Below are positions 40,716 to 48,632 of a stretch of 64,000 nucleotides of DNA, one piece after another. How positions within the stretch are numbered: the stretch's first letter is position 1; the number at the start of each line of letters is the position of its first letter. Position numbers and translations under genes: made by a program. Origin of the DNA: Amycolatopsis albispora. Its GTDB lineage: Bacteria > Actinomycetota > Actinomycetes > Mycobacteriales > Pseudonocardiaceae. The notes beneath the pieces are model-generated. The model searched no databases. It saw only the letters and a list, made by a program, of their open reading frames with translations, and had not been told where the DNA came from. The DNA is taken from assembly GCF_003312875.1 (NCBI RefSeq), contig NZ_CP015163.1:3658001-3722000 (forward strand), read 5' to 3'.

Positions 40716-41798
40716 TCAGGGAATCGCGATGCGGAGCACGCCGTCCTCGGGCAGCGGGGCACGCAGGCCCGCGCGCAGAGCGGCCCGGCGCACGGCGTCC
40801 TGGCCGGGCAGGCAGACCGCGGTCAGCTCGTGGTGCCCGGCGGCAGCGCCCAGTTCGGCGAGCCTGCCGATCAACGCGGTGCCGAGGCCCTGCCGCTGCC
40901 AGCCGTCCTCGACCAGCAGGGACACCTCGGCGGTGCCGCCGGTGGCGGCCGGGATCAGCTGGCCGAGGGCGACCACCTCACGCCCGGCGACGGCGAGCAG
41001 GCTCAGCCCGCGCGGCGGCATGAGCAGCCGGTGCAGCCAGCGGCGGGGCACGGTGCGCACACCGGTGTGGTAGCGGTGGAACATGGTGCTCATCGAGCAC
41101 CGCGAGTGCAGCGCGAAAACCGCGTCGGCGTCAGCGGGCCTGCCGGGGCGCAGCACCACCATGGCGCCGTCCTCGCAGGTCACCACGGCGGGGCCGGACA
41201 GGTTCGCCCGTACCGCGACGAGCAGGTCGAGCATGGCCTGCGCGCGGGTGATCTCCAGCTGCACGAACGGCGCCCAGCTGCGGCGGGCGACCAGCGCGCC
41301 GTCCCGGCCGGCCGGGAAGACCCGGCGGTGGCCGCCTTCGGTGCGCACCGGGTTGGCTTCGGCCGCGGGCACCAGGGTGACCACGTCCGCGGCCAGCACC
41401 TCACGCAGCACGTCGGCCACGGCGGCTGGGTCGTCGACCGCGCGGCCGACAGCGGCCAGCGCGGCGGCGGACGGGTCCACCAGCTCGTGCACGTCAGCGT
41501 CGGTGACCCCGGCGCAGTCAGCGCCTTCCGCGGCCAGCGCCTCGACGAGTTCGGCACGGCTGAGGCCGGCGGCCGGGCGGAGCACCAGCTCGTCGACCAC
41601 GCCGCCGGGGACCGGCATGACCTGCAGGCCCAGGATGTTGCAGCCGAGATCGGCCAGCCGGATGGTGACCCTGGCCAGGGTGCCGGGGCTGTCGTCCATG
41701 CGGATCCGCAGCCGCCAGGTGGCAGTGGTGTCCGTGTGGCCCGCGGTGTTCGCGGCGACGCCCGGAACGATTGCGGTGGTGGTGCGCGTTCGGCCCAT
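40716..41798 (-). CDS. ACT domain-GNAT acetyltransferase fusion
   Basis: The product of about 360 residues has an N-terminal ACT domain (WRLRIRMDDSPGTLARVTIRL, ADLGCNILGLQVMPVPGGVVDELVL; about 28-95), a middle region of about 110 residues without a clear family, and a C-terminal GNAT domain (VVLRPGRPADADAVFALHSR to VEDGWQRQGLGTALIGRLAE, containing the acetyl-CoA loop QRQGLGT). The ACT domain suggests control by an amino acid, and the acetyltransferase could modify a protein. ATG at 41798 is preferred to ATG 41804 because GGGG is 8 nt away. The target is unknown. Confidence 0.8.
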   Translation of the reverse strand: MGRTRTTTAIVPGVAANTAGHTDTTATWRLRIRMDDSPGTLARVTIRLADLGCNILGLQVMPVPGGVVDELVLRPAAGLSRAELVEALAAEGADCAGVTDADVHELVDPSAAALAAVGRAVDDPAAVADVLREVLAADVVTLVPAAEANPVRTEGGHRRVFPAGRDGALVARRSWAPFVQLEITRAQAMLDLLVAVRANLSGPAVVTCEDGAMVVLRPGRPADADAVFALHSRCSMSTMFHRYHTGVRTVPRRWLHRLLMPPRGLSLLAVAGREVVALGQLIPAATGGTAEVSLLVEDGWQRQGLGTALIGRLAELGAAAGHHELTAVCLPGQDAVRRAALRAGLRAPLPEDGVLRIAIP

Positions 41799-41881
41799 GT
41801 CCATCACCCCACGGTCCGCCCCGGTTGTTGCCGGTCGGGGGCGTGGGTGTTTCGGCCTTGTCAGCTGATGCGCACCCCCGG

Positions 41882-42529
41882 TCACCCGGGGGAAACAACC
41901 CGGAAGTCGTTGCCGCCCGGATCCTGGCGCAGGCCGGGCGCGGGGCCCGTCACCTCCAGGCGCACCCTGTCCTCGACCTGCTTGGCGTCACCGTCACGCA
42001 GGACCTCCAGCCACGGGCCGACCCCGCTGGGTGCACGCAGCCCGATCTGCACCGGATGCCGCTTGACGATCGGCCAGCCCGAGGTGGTGGACCAGAACTC
42101 CGCCAGCTGCTCGAAGGCGGCGGGCTCGACCGGCCCGCTGTCGAGCACCACGGCGGCCAGCACCCCGGTTTCGGCGTACTCCGGCCGCGGCTCCAGCACG
42201 CAGAACTCGTTGCCGCCGGGATCGGCCAGCACCTCCCACGGCAGCTCGCCCTGGCCGATGTCCGCTCGGGTGGCGCCCAGCGCCAGCGCCTTGTCCACAA
42301 TGGACTTCTGGGCCGCGGCGGAGGAACTGGCCAGGTCCAGGTGGATCCGGTTCTTCACCGTCTTCGGTGTCGCGGTTTGCTCGAAGGCCAGCGAAAAACC
42401 GGCCGCGGCCGAGGTGAGCTCGACGCGGCCGGGGCGGTCCACCGTGATCGGCCAGTCCACAAAGGACGACCAGAACCCGGCGACCGCCCGCGGGCGGGCC
42501 ACCGCGAAGACCACCGCTTTCAACGTCAT
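41882..42529 (-). CDS. Two-domain VOC family protein
   Basis: The 215-residue protein carries two glyoxalase-fold modules, MTLKAVVFAVARPRAVAGFW to NEFCVLEPRP and LAAVVLDSGPVEPAAFEQLAEFW to NDFRVVSPG. Both end with the motif (D/R)PGGN(E/D)F. It resembles the glyoxalase-like proteins common in actinobacteria whose substrates are not known. Start ATG 42529 fits the first module. A MITE-like element begins 11 bp upstream, so its promoter may lie in that element. Confidence 0.82.
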   Translation of the reverse strand: MTLKAVVFAVARPRAVAGFWSSFVDWPITVDRPGRVELTSAAAGFSLAFEQTATPKTVKNRIHLDLASSSAAAQKSIVDKALALGATRADIGQGELPWEVLADPGGNEFCVLEPRPEYAETGVLAAVVLDSGPVEPAAFEQLAEFWSTTSGWPIVKRHPVQIGLRAPSGVGPWLEVLRDGDAKQVEDRVRLEVTGPAPGLRQDPGGNDFRVVSPG

Positions 42530-42539
42530 GACCACCAAC

Positions 42540-42696
42540 CTAGGACGTGTTTCACGAGCCTGTTCGATGGGCTCCGTGATCCAGGTGGTTCCTGGCGGTG
42601 CCCGGGCGTTCGGCCTTGTACTCGGCCGAAGGCCCGGTGCCGCCAGGGCCGCCCGGGCGCGGAGAGCGCGAACAAGACTTGTGAAAAGCACCCTAG
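42540..42696. mobile_element. MITE-like non-coding element, 157 bp, with terminal inverted repeats
   Basis: The ends are imperfect inverted repeats of 27-28 bp: the left end reads CTAGGACGTGTTTCACGAG (42540-42558) and the right end, reverse complemented, reads CTAGGGTGCTTTTCACAAG (42696-42678); both continue to TGTTCG. The inside is a strong imperfect hairpin: CCTGGCGG (42591-42598) pairs with CCGCCAGG (42639-42646) and TTCGGCC (42609-42615) with GGCCGAA (42624-42630). There is no open frame of note. No clear target-site duplication is visible. It sits between the VOC gene and the 3' end of the isomerase-like gene. Confidence 0.6.
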
Positions 42697-42721
42697 CCCG
42701 ATCCACTTCCCCATGGATCCG

Positions 42722-43486
42722 CTATCGGGTGGCCAGCCGCAGCAGCGCCCACAGCTGGGCGATCGCGTCGAAGTCGCCGCTTTGCTCCACCGCGCCGTTG
42801 GGCAGCCTGCCCCACAACCAGAGGTAGACCACCACCGGCGGACCGGTGACCTGGGCGTCGGCCCGATCGGCCTCCTCCTCGGTGCAGCGCCAGGCATGCG
42901 TCTCCCCCGGACCGGCCCTGGCGAACCAGCTGTGGTCACCGGTGCGCACCGCCACCGAGCCCTCCCTGGTGCCGGACAGGCCCAGCTGGAAGAGCCGGTG
43001 CGCGAACCAGACGCGGAGCACCTCGTCCACCCCGTCGAGCGCGACGTCCTCCCCGATGTGGCCGCGTTCCCGCCCGGCGGCCTCCTCCAGGTCGACCCGG
43101 TGCACGGTGACCTCGTGCGCCATCCGGCGGCGCCAGAACAAATAGGACTCGTCCTCCGGCGACCAGGTGGAGGCCCACTCACCGGGCGGGTGCGCGACCA
43201 GCCGGGCGTGCAGCTCGCGCAGCCCGGTGCGCAGGTACTCCTCGGTCGTCTGCTCCGCGTCCGGCTCACGCTGCCAGTGGGCAGGCGGCTCGCCACCCGC
43301 CAGCCGCGCCGTCACCACCCGGCACACGCTGCCCACGTGCCGCAGCAGCCCGTCGGTGGTGAAGCCGGGACAGGCGGGCACCGGCGCTTCCGGCGCGGTC
43401 GTGCGCGCGAGCTCGCTCAGCGACTCGCCCTCGGTAGCGATCACGTCCAGCAACCGGCCGGGATCGACGAGGTCGTGCGCCCACAT
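42722..43486 (-). CDS. Mycothiol-dependent maleylpyruvate isomerase-like (DinB fold) protein
   Basis: The 254-residue protein has an N-terminal DinB-type four-helix domain (MDMPI_N; PACPGFTTDGLLRHVGSVCRV with one metal-type histidine, and MAHEVTVHRVDLEEA with the His-x4-His pair) and a C-terminal sterol-carrier-like domain ending WLWGRLPNG. Family members use mycothiol in isomerisation or conjugation; the substrate here is unknown. The ATG overlaps the stop of the HEPN gene by one base (TGATG), so the pair is co-translated, and a perfect LexA box lies upstream of the operon. Confidence 0.88.
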   Translation of the reverse strand: MWAHDLVDPGRLLDVIATEGESLSELARTTAPEAPVPACPGFTTDGLLRHVGSVCRVVTARLAGGEPPAHWQREPDAEQTTEEYLRTGLRELHARLVAHPPGEWASTWSPEDESYLFWRRRMAHEVTVHRVDLEEAAGRERGHIGEDVALDGVDEVLRVWFAHRLFQLGLSGTREGSVAVRTGDHSWFARAGPGETHAWRCTEEEADRADAQVTGPPVVVYLWLWGRLPNGAVEQSGDFDAIAQLWALLRLATR

Positions 43487-43926
43487 CAACTGCTCCCGTG
43501 CACGGCCTGACGGGCCAGCTCGAGAAACTGCGCGCTCTGCTCGAACAACTCGTCGGCGGTCTCCGCGCTCGGGCGGCGGCTGGTGCCGGACAGCAGCGCG
43601 GCCTGCGTCGCGGAATTGGCCGCGAAGAACAGCGCCCACTCCTTCAGTTCGGGCACGGCGGCTTCCAGCAGCACCCACACGCTGGCTGGTCTGGCGCGAC
43701 CGCGGTGCGGGCGGCCACGCGCGGCGACCACGGCCGCGGCCGACTTGTGCGCGGCCAGGTAGGCGGCCACGAACCGCTCGGCGGGCTCGGTTTCGCGGCT
43801 CGCCTCGGTCAGCGCCCGGCGGGCCCTGGCGAGCAGCGAGACCGCCGCCGGCGGCGCCGGCGGTCGCAGGGACATCGGCAGCATCGTCTGCGCGGCGCAC
43901 ACTCGTGAAGTGATCGCTGTGGACAT
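43486..43926 (-). CDS. HEPN-domain protein of the SAV_6107 type
   Basis: The 146-residue, fully helical protein resembles the actinobacterial SAV_6107-like HEPN family: VSLLARARRALTEASRETEPAERFVAAYLAAHKSAAAVVA and a C-terminal LLEAAVPELKEWALFFAAN to TADELFEQSAQFLELARQAV. HEPN proteins are often RNases or partners in stress and defence modules, but the canonical Rx4-6H catalytic motif is not clear here. ATG at 43926 follows GAAAGG. It is the first gene of a two-gene unit with the isomerase-like gene. The 16-bp palindrome TCGAACGTATGTTCGA, 109 bp upstream, suggests SOS control. Confidence 0.8.
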   Translation of the reverse strand: MSTAITSRVCAAQTMLPMSLRPPAPPAAVSLLARARRALTEASRETEPAERFVAAYLAAHKSAAAVVAARGRPHRGRARPASVWVLLEAAVPELKEWALFFAANSATQAALLSGTSRRPSAETADELFEQSAQFLELARQAVHGSS

Positions 43927-44034
43927 AACGGCAGCCTTTCGCTTTCCCGGGGGACCGGGTGGTCGCGGCACCCGGCGGCGAAACGCTTCCCCCGCCCCGC
44001 CGCCGGGCACCTCTCGGCGGGCGCCCACCGAGCG

Positions 44035-44050
44035 TCGAACGTATGTTCGA
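44035..44050. promoter_or_regulatory. Perfect LexA (SOS) box
   Basis: TCGAACGTATGTTCGA is an exact match to TCGAAC-N4-GTTCGA, better than the boxes at lexA and recA in this window. It lies 109 bp upstream of the HEPN gene (minus strand) and 90 bp upstream of the YbaK gene (plus strand). Which of the two is controlled cannot be decided from sequence alone. Confidence 0.8.
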
Positions 44051-44139
44051 ACTCCACAGTAACCCGTCGGCGGCGATTCGCCAAGTGGGCGGGGCAGGGA
44101 CGCTGCGCCGGCCTGGCGTCCCGTGATCTGATGGACGGC

Positions 44140-44661
44140 ATGAGCACCTTCGAACACCCCGCGATCGCCAAGGTGGCGGCCGCACTCGCCGAGGCGGGCC
44201 TGCCCAGCGCCGCCGACGGCATCCGGGTACTGCCCGCCGAAGTCCGCACCGCCGCGCAGGCCGCCGAAGCGCTCGGGGTGCCGGTCGGCGCCATCGCCAA
44301 CAGCCTGGTCTTCCGCGCCACCTTCGACGACGGTGACGGCCCGCTGCTCGCGCTCACCTCCGGCGCGCACCGCGCCGACGTGGCCACGCTCGCCGAGCTG
44401 TCCGGCGCTTCGGCCGTCGGCAAGGCCGATCCCGCCTTCGTCAAGCAGCACACCGGCCAGGTGATCGGCGGCGTGGCGCCGGTCGGGCACCCGGCGAAGC
44501 TGACCACGCTGGTGGACACCGCGTTGCGGCAGTACGACGTGGTCTGGGCGGCCGCGGGCCACGCGAAAGCGGTTTTCCCCACCACCTACGCCGAACTGCT
44601 CGCGCTCACCGGGGGTCGTGCGGGCGCGCTGGCCGGCGCGCGGGAGAATGCACACCCGTGA
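44140..44661 (+). CDS. YbaK/prolyl-tRNA deacylase-domain protein
   Basis: The 173-residue protein has the editing-domain fold that removes wrongly attached amino acids from tRNA (Cys-tRNAPro or Ala-tRNAPro). It shows RTAAQAAEALGVPVGAIANSLVF, LLALTSGAHRADV and the GGVAPVGHPAKLTTLVD loop. ATG at 44140 is chosen; ATG at 44131 is also in frame. Its stop overlaps the start of the following acetyltransferase gene by 4 nt. The exact tRNA substrate is not known. Confidence 0.88.
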   Translation: MSTFEHPAIAKVAAALAEAGLPSAADGIRVLPAEVRTAAQAAEALGVPVGAIANSLVFRATFDDGDGPLLALTSGAHRADVATLAELSGASAVGKADPAFVKQHTGQVIGGVAPVGHPAKLTTLVDTALRQYDVVWAAAGHAKAVFPTTYAELLALTGGRAGALAGARENAHP

Positions 44662-45242
44662 CCGCGACCTCCTCCGGCTACACCCGGTTCGCCCGCCTGT
44701 CCCAGGCGGAGTTCCGGGCGCGGCTCCCCGAAGCGCTCGACATCTACGTCAGCGCCATGCGCTATCCCGACGGCACGGCGGAGCAGCGCGCGCCGATGTG
44801 GCTGACGCACGCCCTGCGCGAGGGCTGGCGCTGCGTCGCCGCGCTCGACGAGGAGGACACGCTGCTCGGGCTGGCCTACGGCTACCGGGGCAGCGTCGGG
44901 CAGTGGTGGCACGAACAGGTGCGGCGCGGCCTGCTGCAGCGCGAAGGCCAGGAGGCCGCCAGCCGCTGGCTCGGTGACTACTTCGAGCTGACCGAGATCC
45001 ACGTGCGGCCGGACCAGCAGGGCGCCGGTATCGGCGAAGACCTGCTGCGCCGCCTGCTCGACGGGGTGGACAACGCCAGGGTGCTGCTGTCCACCCCGGA
45101 GGGCACCAGCCGGGCGTGGAAGCTCTACCGCCGCGTCGGTTTCGCCGACGTGCTGCGGGACTACTACTTCGCCGGTGATCCGCGGGCGTTCGCCATTCTC
45201 GGCCGCACCCTGCCGCTGGATCCGCCCACGCCGTCGAATTGA
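44658..45242 (+). CDS. GNAT-family N-acetyltransferase
   Basis: The 194-residue product has the acetyl-CoA site FELTEIHVRPDQQGAGIGEDLLRRLL and the later STPEGTSRAWKLYRRVGFADV, both characteristic of GNAT enzymes. The N-terminal part (FRARLPEALDIYVSAMRYP) resembles a group common in Pseudonocardiaceae. GTG at 44658 overlaps the stop of the YbaK gene (GTGA). The acetyl acceptor is unknown. Confidence 0.88.
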   Translation: MTATSSGYTRFARLSQAEFRARLPEALDIYVSAMRYPDGTAEQRAPMWLTHALREGWRCVAALDEEDTLLGLAYGYRGSVGQWWHEQVRRGLLQREGQEAASRWLGDYFELTEIHVRPDQQGAGIGEDLLRRLLDGVDNARVLLSTPEGTSRAWKLYRRVGFADVLRDYYFAGDPRAFAILGRTLPLDPPTPSN

Positions 45243-45392
45243 ACGGTGTTTTTGTTCGACCGGAATTCGGTGGCGAACTCCGGCGGTTATTCGGCAAGGT
45301 ATCCGGGTCGACCACGCGCGTGTAACGTCGTGCGGCGCCGCGACGACTCGTTGGGCGAATCGAATTGCCGCGCGAAACCCCCGAGGAGAGAG

Positions 45393-45551
45393 ATGCCCGA
45401 GCAATTCACCAGGCCGCTGCTCGTGCTCGGTGCGGCGGGCAGGCGGCGCCGCGATCCGGAGCACGACGGACGCCGCGCCGCGGACCGCGAGGACAGGCTG
45501 AGCCGCGCCCTGCACTCGCTCGCCATCCAGGTCCGCCAGCTCCGGCGCTGA
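45393..45551 (+). CDS. Putative small basic protein (52 residues)
   Basis: This open frame encodes MPEQFTRPLLVLGAAGRRRR followed by a highly charged stretch with many Arg and Asp and an end SLAIQVRQLRR. GAGGAG lies 5-6 nt before the ATG, a better ribosome site than most genes nearby. About 150 bp of unusually AT-richer upstream sequence could hold a promoter. A strong hairpin follows directly after the stop. No family is recognised. Confidence 0.5.
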   Translation: MPEQFTRPLLVLGAAGRRRRDPEHDGRRAADREDRLSRALHSLAIQVRQLRR

Positions 45552-45581
45552 CCGGGGCCCGGACCGGCGGCCGGGCCCCGG
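45552..45581. terminator. Hairpin between the small ORF and the EamA gene
   Basis: CCGGGGCCCGG (45552-45562) pairs with CCGGGCCCCGG (45571-45581) around an 8-nt loop. GCTGACCGG and CCGGTCAGC just outside can form an alternative longer stem. It lies between convergent genes. Confidence 0.6.
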
Positions 45582-45588
45582 CCGCCGG

Positions 45589-46515
45589 TCAGCCCCGCTG
45601 CTGCCGCACCGACGCCACGCCGAGCGCGCCGACCAGCAACGCCGCCCCGCACCAGCCGGTCAGGCCCAACCGCTCATCGAGCAGCAGGGCCGCCAGCAGC
45701 GCGGCGACCAGCGGTTCCAGCAACGCGGCCAGCGCCGCCACCACCGGGTGCGCGGTGCGCAGCCCGCGGAAGTAGGCCGCGTAGGCCACCGCGGTCGGGC
45801 ACACCGCGAGGAACAGCGCCGCGGCCATCACCTCGGGCCGCCAGTCCGCCGAGAGCACCGAGCCGAGGCTCAGCGGCACCAGCAGCACACCTCCGGCCAG
45901 GCAGCCGAAAGCGATGGTGGGCAAGGGTTCCAGCCCGGCCACCGGCTTGCCGTTGACCAGCGTCAGCACGGCGAACCCGGCCCCGGCGGCCAGCGCGCAG
46001 GCCAGTCCGCCGACGAGCACACCACCGCCGCCCGTGCCTTCCGTGCCGATTGACGACGAGGTCAGCAATGCCAGCCCGGCCAGCGCGATGACCACCGCGG
46101 CCACGGTGGCCGGCGCGGGCAGCCGCCGGTCCCGGATGGTGGTGGCCACCGCGACAAAAACCGGCACGCTGCCGATCGTGGTCATCGTCGCCAGGCTGAC
46201 CGAGGTCAGCGCGACCGAGGCGAAGTAGCTCACCTGGAACTCCGCCAGCAGCACGCCGACCACCAGCAACCGGACCAGCACCGCGCGCCCGCGCGGCACC
46301 GCCCGCAGTTGCCCGGTCACCAGCAGGTACCCAATGGCGCACAATCCGCCGAACAACAGCCGGCAACCGGCCACGGCCAATGGGTGCAGATTTCCCTGCG
46401 CACTGAGAAAGGAACCGGCGAGACCGCCCGTGCCCCAGAGAACACCCGCGGTGACCAATGCGACGGCAGCCCGATCTTTCGCGGGCGCGACTACGGAAAT
46501 GGACAAGAAGAACAC
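45589..46515 (-). CDS. EamA/DMT-family transporter
   Basis: The product of about 308 residues has ten hydrophobic helices in two EamA repeats (VTAGVLWGTGGLAGSFLSAQG and GLACALAAGAGFAVLTLVNGK begin the halves; LLEPLVAALLAALLLDERLG is the typical last-but-one helix). Such proteins export amino acids or other metabolites. The start is uncertain (GTG 46515 or TTG 46506); GGAG lies 10 nt before the TTG. The substrate is unknown. Confidence 0.88.
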   Translation of the reverse strand: MFFLSISVVAPAKDRAAVALVTAGVLWGTGGLAGSFLSAQGNLHPLAVAGCRLLFGGLCAIGYLLVTGQLRAVPRGRAVLVRLLVVGVLLAEFQVSYFASVALTSVSLATMTTIGSVPVFVAVATTIRDRRLPAPATVAAVVIALAGLALLTSSSIGTEGTGGGGVLVGGLACALAAGAGFAVLTLVNGKPVAGLEPLPTIAFGCLAGGVLLVPLSLGSVLSADWRPEVMAAALFLAVCPTAVAYAAYFRGLRTAHPVVAALAALLEPLVAALLAALLLDERLGLTGWCGAALLVGALGVASVRQQRG

Positions 46516-46676
46516 GCTCCAACGTCGAAGAAAAGGGGGAATTCCGACGTGCGGGGCGCTGGTTCGGCAGACAGCACAAGAACGCCGGTGGTGGTCGATC
46601 ACCAGCCGGCCGGGCACGCCCCGCTCAGGAGCGCGGGGGTGGGGTGACGAGGAAGACCCGGTGCATGGCGGTGAAC

Positions 46677-47645
46677 CTACCCGATCGGCGCCGCGCGGCC
46701 CATCGAATTGAGTTCGGCCTCACTGGCGTTGCCGCCGCTGCAGACCACGGCCACCGACCGGCCGGCGAAGCGGTCCCGGTTGGCCACCAGTGCGGCGAGC
46801 GCGGCGGCACCCGCGCCCTCGGCCACGGTGTGCGCGGCCCGCAGGAACAGGCGCTGGGCCCGCGCGATCTCGGCGTCCTCGACCAGCAGGAAGTCGGTCA
46901 GCCCGGCACGCAGGAGCCGCTGGGTCAGCGCGAACCCGGAACCCGTCGCAAGGCCTTCGGCGGCGGTGCGGTTGGGCCGGTCGACCAGCTCACCCGCGCG
47001 CCAGGAATCGTGTGCGGCCGGTGCCGCCGACGACTGCACGGCGATGACCTCGCAGTCCGGCGCCAGAGCCGCGGCGACCAGCGCGGCGGCCGCCGCCCCG
47101 GTGCCGCTGCCGGCCGGGACCAGCACCACGTCCAGGCCGGGCGCCTGCTCGAACAGCTCGACGTAGGCGGTGGCCACGCCGGCGATGATCGCCGGTTCGT
47201 TCGCCGCACTGACCAGCCGCATCCCGCGTTCGGCGGCGACCGTTTCCGCGTGCGCGCGGGACTCGTCGAACCGTTCGCCGTACTCGATCAGCTCGGCGCC
47301 GAGGTCACGCACGGCCCGCGCCTTGGCCGGGTTCGGCCGCTCCGGCATGACGATCGTGCACGGCACACCGTGGTGGGCGGCGGCGTAGGCGAGCGACTGC
47401 GCGTGGTTGCCGGTCGAGTACCCGAGCACCCCGCGAGCGCGTTCCGCCGGGTCGAGCGAGGCGAGCAGGTTGAGGCCGCCACGCACCTTGAACGCGCCGG
47501 TCGGCTGGACGTTTTCGTGCTTGACGCGGACCTTCGCGCCCGTCGCCGCGTCGAGCGCGGGGTACGCCGACAGCGGGGTCGGCGAAAGCAGCGGGCGAAG
47601 GAGCTGACGCGCGTGAAGCACGTCGGTGATGGTCGGAAGCCGCAT
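46677..47645 (-). CDS. PLP-dependent threonine/serine dehydratase-like enzyme
   Basis: The 322-residue fold-type II PLP enzyme has the Schiff-base lysine in GAFKVRGGLN (about residue 52), STGNHAQSLAYAAA, IVMPERPNPAKARAV, the phosphate-binding loop PAGSGTGAAAAALV and VVCSGGNASEAEL near the end. It lacks the C-terminal ACT-like regulatory domains of biosynthetic IlvA, so it is closer to catabolic or stand-alone serine/threonine dehydratases. It is divergent from a LysR gene with a palindrome between them, and the product might be controlled by that regulator. Confidence 0.9.
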   Translation of the reverse strand: MRLPTITDVLHARQLLRPLLSPTPLSAYPALDAATGAKVRVKHENVQPTGAFKVRGGLNLLASLDPAERARGVLGYSTGNHAQSLAYAAAHHGVPCTIVMPERPNPAKARAVRDLGAELIEYGERFDESRAHAETVAAERGMRLVSAANEPAIIAGVATAYVELFEQAPGLDVVLVPAGSGTGAAAAALVAAALAPDCEVIAVQSSAAPAAHDSWRAGELVDRPNRTAAEGLATGSGFALTQRLLRAGLTDFLLVEDAEIARAQRLFLRAAHTVAEGAGAAALAALVANRDRFAGRSVAVVCSGGNASEAELNSMGRAAPIG

Positions 47646-47686
47646 GCCTTCACCGTCGCAGCGGCGAGAGCATAGGTCCAATGGAA

Positions 47687-47719
47687 ATTTGTCAACAAAT
47701 CATCGACGAGATCTATAGT
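47687..47719 (+). promoter_or_regulatory. LysR-type operator and leaderless promoter
   Basis: ATTTGTCAACAAAT (47687-47700) is a perfect 14-bp palindrome in the middle of the divergent gap, 42 bp from the dehydratase start and 26 bp from the LysR start. TATAGT (47714-47719) is a near-ideal -10 for lysR and lies 7 nt before its GTG, so the LysR mRNA is probably leaderless and the palindrome overlaps its -35. Confidence 0.65.
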
Positions 47720-47726
47720 TGGGCTC

Positions 47727-48623
47727 GTGTTCGATCTCGTCCGGCTGCGGGTGCTGGTGGCGGTGGCCAGGGAAGGCTCGGTGACCGCGGCCGCCGACGC
47801 GCTGCACTACGCGCAGCCGTCGGTGAGCCATCACCTCGCGAAGCTGGAAGCCGAGGCTGGCGTGCCGCTGCTGCAACGGGCCGGTCGCGGCGTCCGGCTC
47901 ACCGAAGCGGGCGAACTGCTGGTGCGGCGGGCCGAGGAAATCCTGGGGCAGGTCGAATCGGCGCGGGCGGAACTGGCCGCGCACGCCGGACTGCGGACCG
48001 GGCGGGTGCGGCTGGCGGCGTTCCCGACCGCGCTGGCGACGCTGGTCCCCGCGGCCGCGGCGTGGCTGGCGGCCGAGCACCCCGGCATCGAACTGGCGCT
48101 CACTGAGGCCGAACCGCCGGAGGCGCTGACCGCGCTGCGCAACGGGGACGCCGACGTGGCACTGGTCTTCGAGCACGACCAGATCCCGGACCTGCGCAAC
48201 ATCCGGCTCACGCCATTGCTGGAGGAGCCGCTCTACGCGGTGACCGCGGCGAGTCGCGAATGGACCGGGCCGCGCGCGGAACTGGCCACCTACGCCGGGG
48301 AGAAGTGGATCGCGGGCTGCCCGCGCTGCCGGGCGCATCTGGTCGGCGCGTGCGCGGAAGCCGGGTTCCAGCCCGAAATCACCTTCGAGACGGACGACTA
48401 CGTGGCCGTGCAGGCGCTCGTCGCCGCCGGGCTCGGGGTGAGCACGCTGCCGGGGCTCGCGTTGCTGGCGAACCGCCACGCGGGCGTGCGTGCGGACCGG
48501 CTCGCCGGCCACCAGCGGCGCGTTCTCCTTGCCACGTATGGAAAACCACCGCTGCCACGGCCGGTGCGGGCGCTCGCCGACGCGCTCACCGCGACCACCG
48601 GGGAACCCGGCTGGCCGCGGTGA
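47727..48623 (+). CDS. LysR-family transcriptional regulator
   Basis: The 298-residue regulator has an N-terminal winged helix (LRVLVAVAREGSVTAAADALHYAQPSVSHHLAKLEAEAG) and a C-terminal effector-binding domain from about residue 90 (RVRLAAFPTALATLVPAAAAWL). It contains CPRCRAHLVGAC, an unusual Cys cluster in the effector domain. It is divergent from the PLP dehydratase gene, which is the likely target. Its 3' end is 9 bp from that of the DUF885 gene. Confidence 0.93.
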   Translation: MFDLVRLRVLVAVAREGSVTAAADALHYAQPSVSHHLAKLEAEAGVPLLQRAGRGVRLTEAGELLVRRAEEILGQVESARAELAAHAGLRTGRVRLAAFPTALATLVPAAAAWLAAEHPGIELALTEAEPPEALTALRNGDADVALVFEHDQIPDLRNIRLTPLLEEPLYAVTAASREWTGPRAELATYAGEKWIAGCPRCRAHLVGACAEAGFQPEITFETDDYVAVQALVAAGLGVSTLPGLALLANRHAGVRADRLAGHQRRVLLATYGKPPLPRPVRALADALTATTGEPGWPR

Positions 48624-48632
48624 GCCGTCCGG

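Noticed and set aside
42583..42650. Simple terminator of the isomerase-like or VOC gene
   Set aside because: The hairpin lies upstream of the VOC gene start and downstream of the isomerase-like stop, but it is enclosed by long inverted ends; the mobile-element reading explains the whole 157 bp better.
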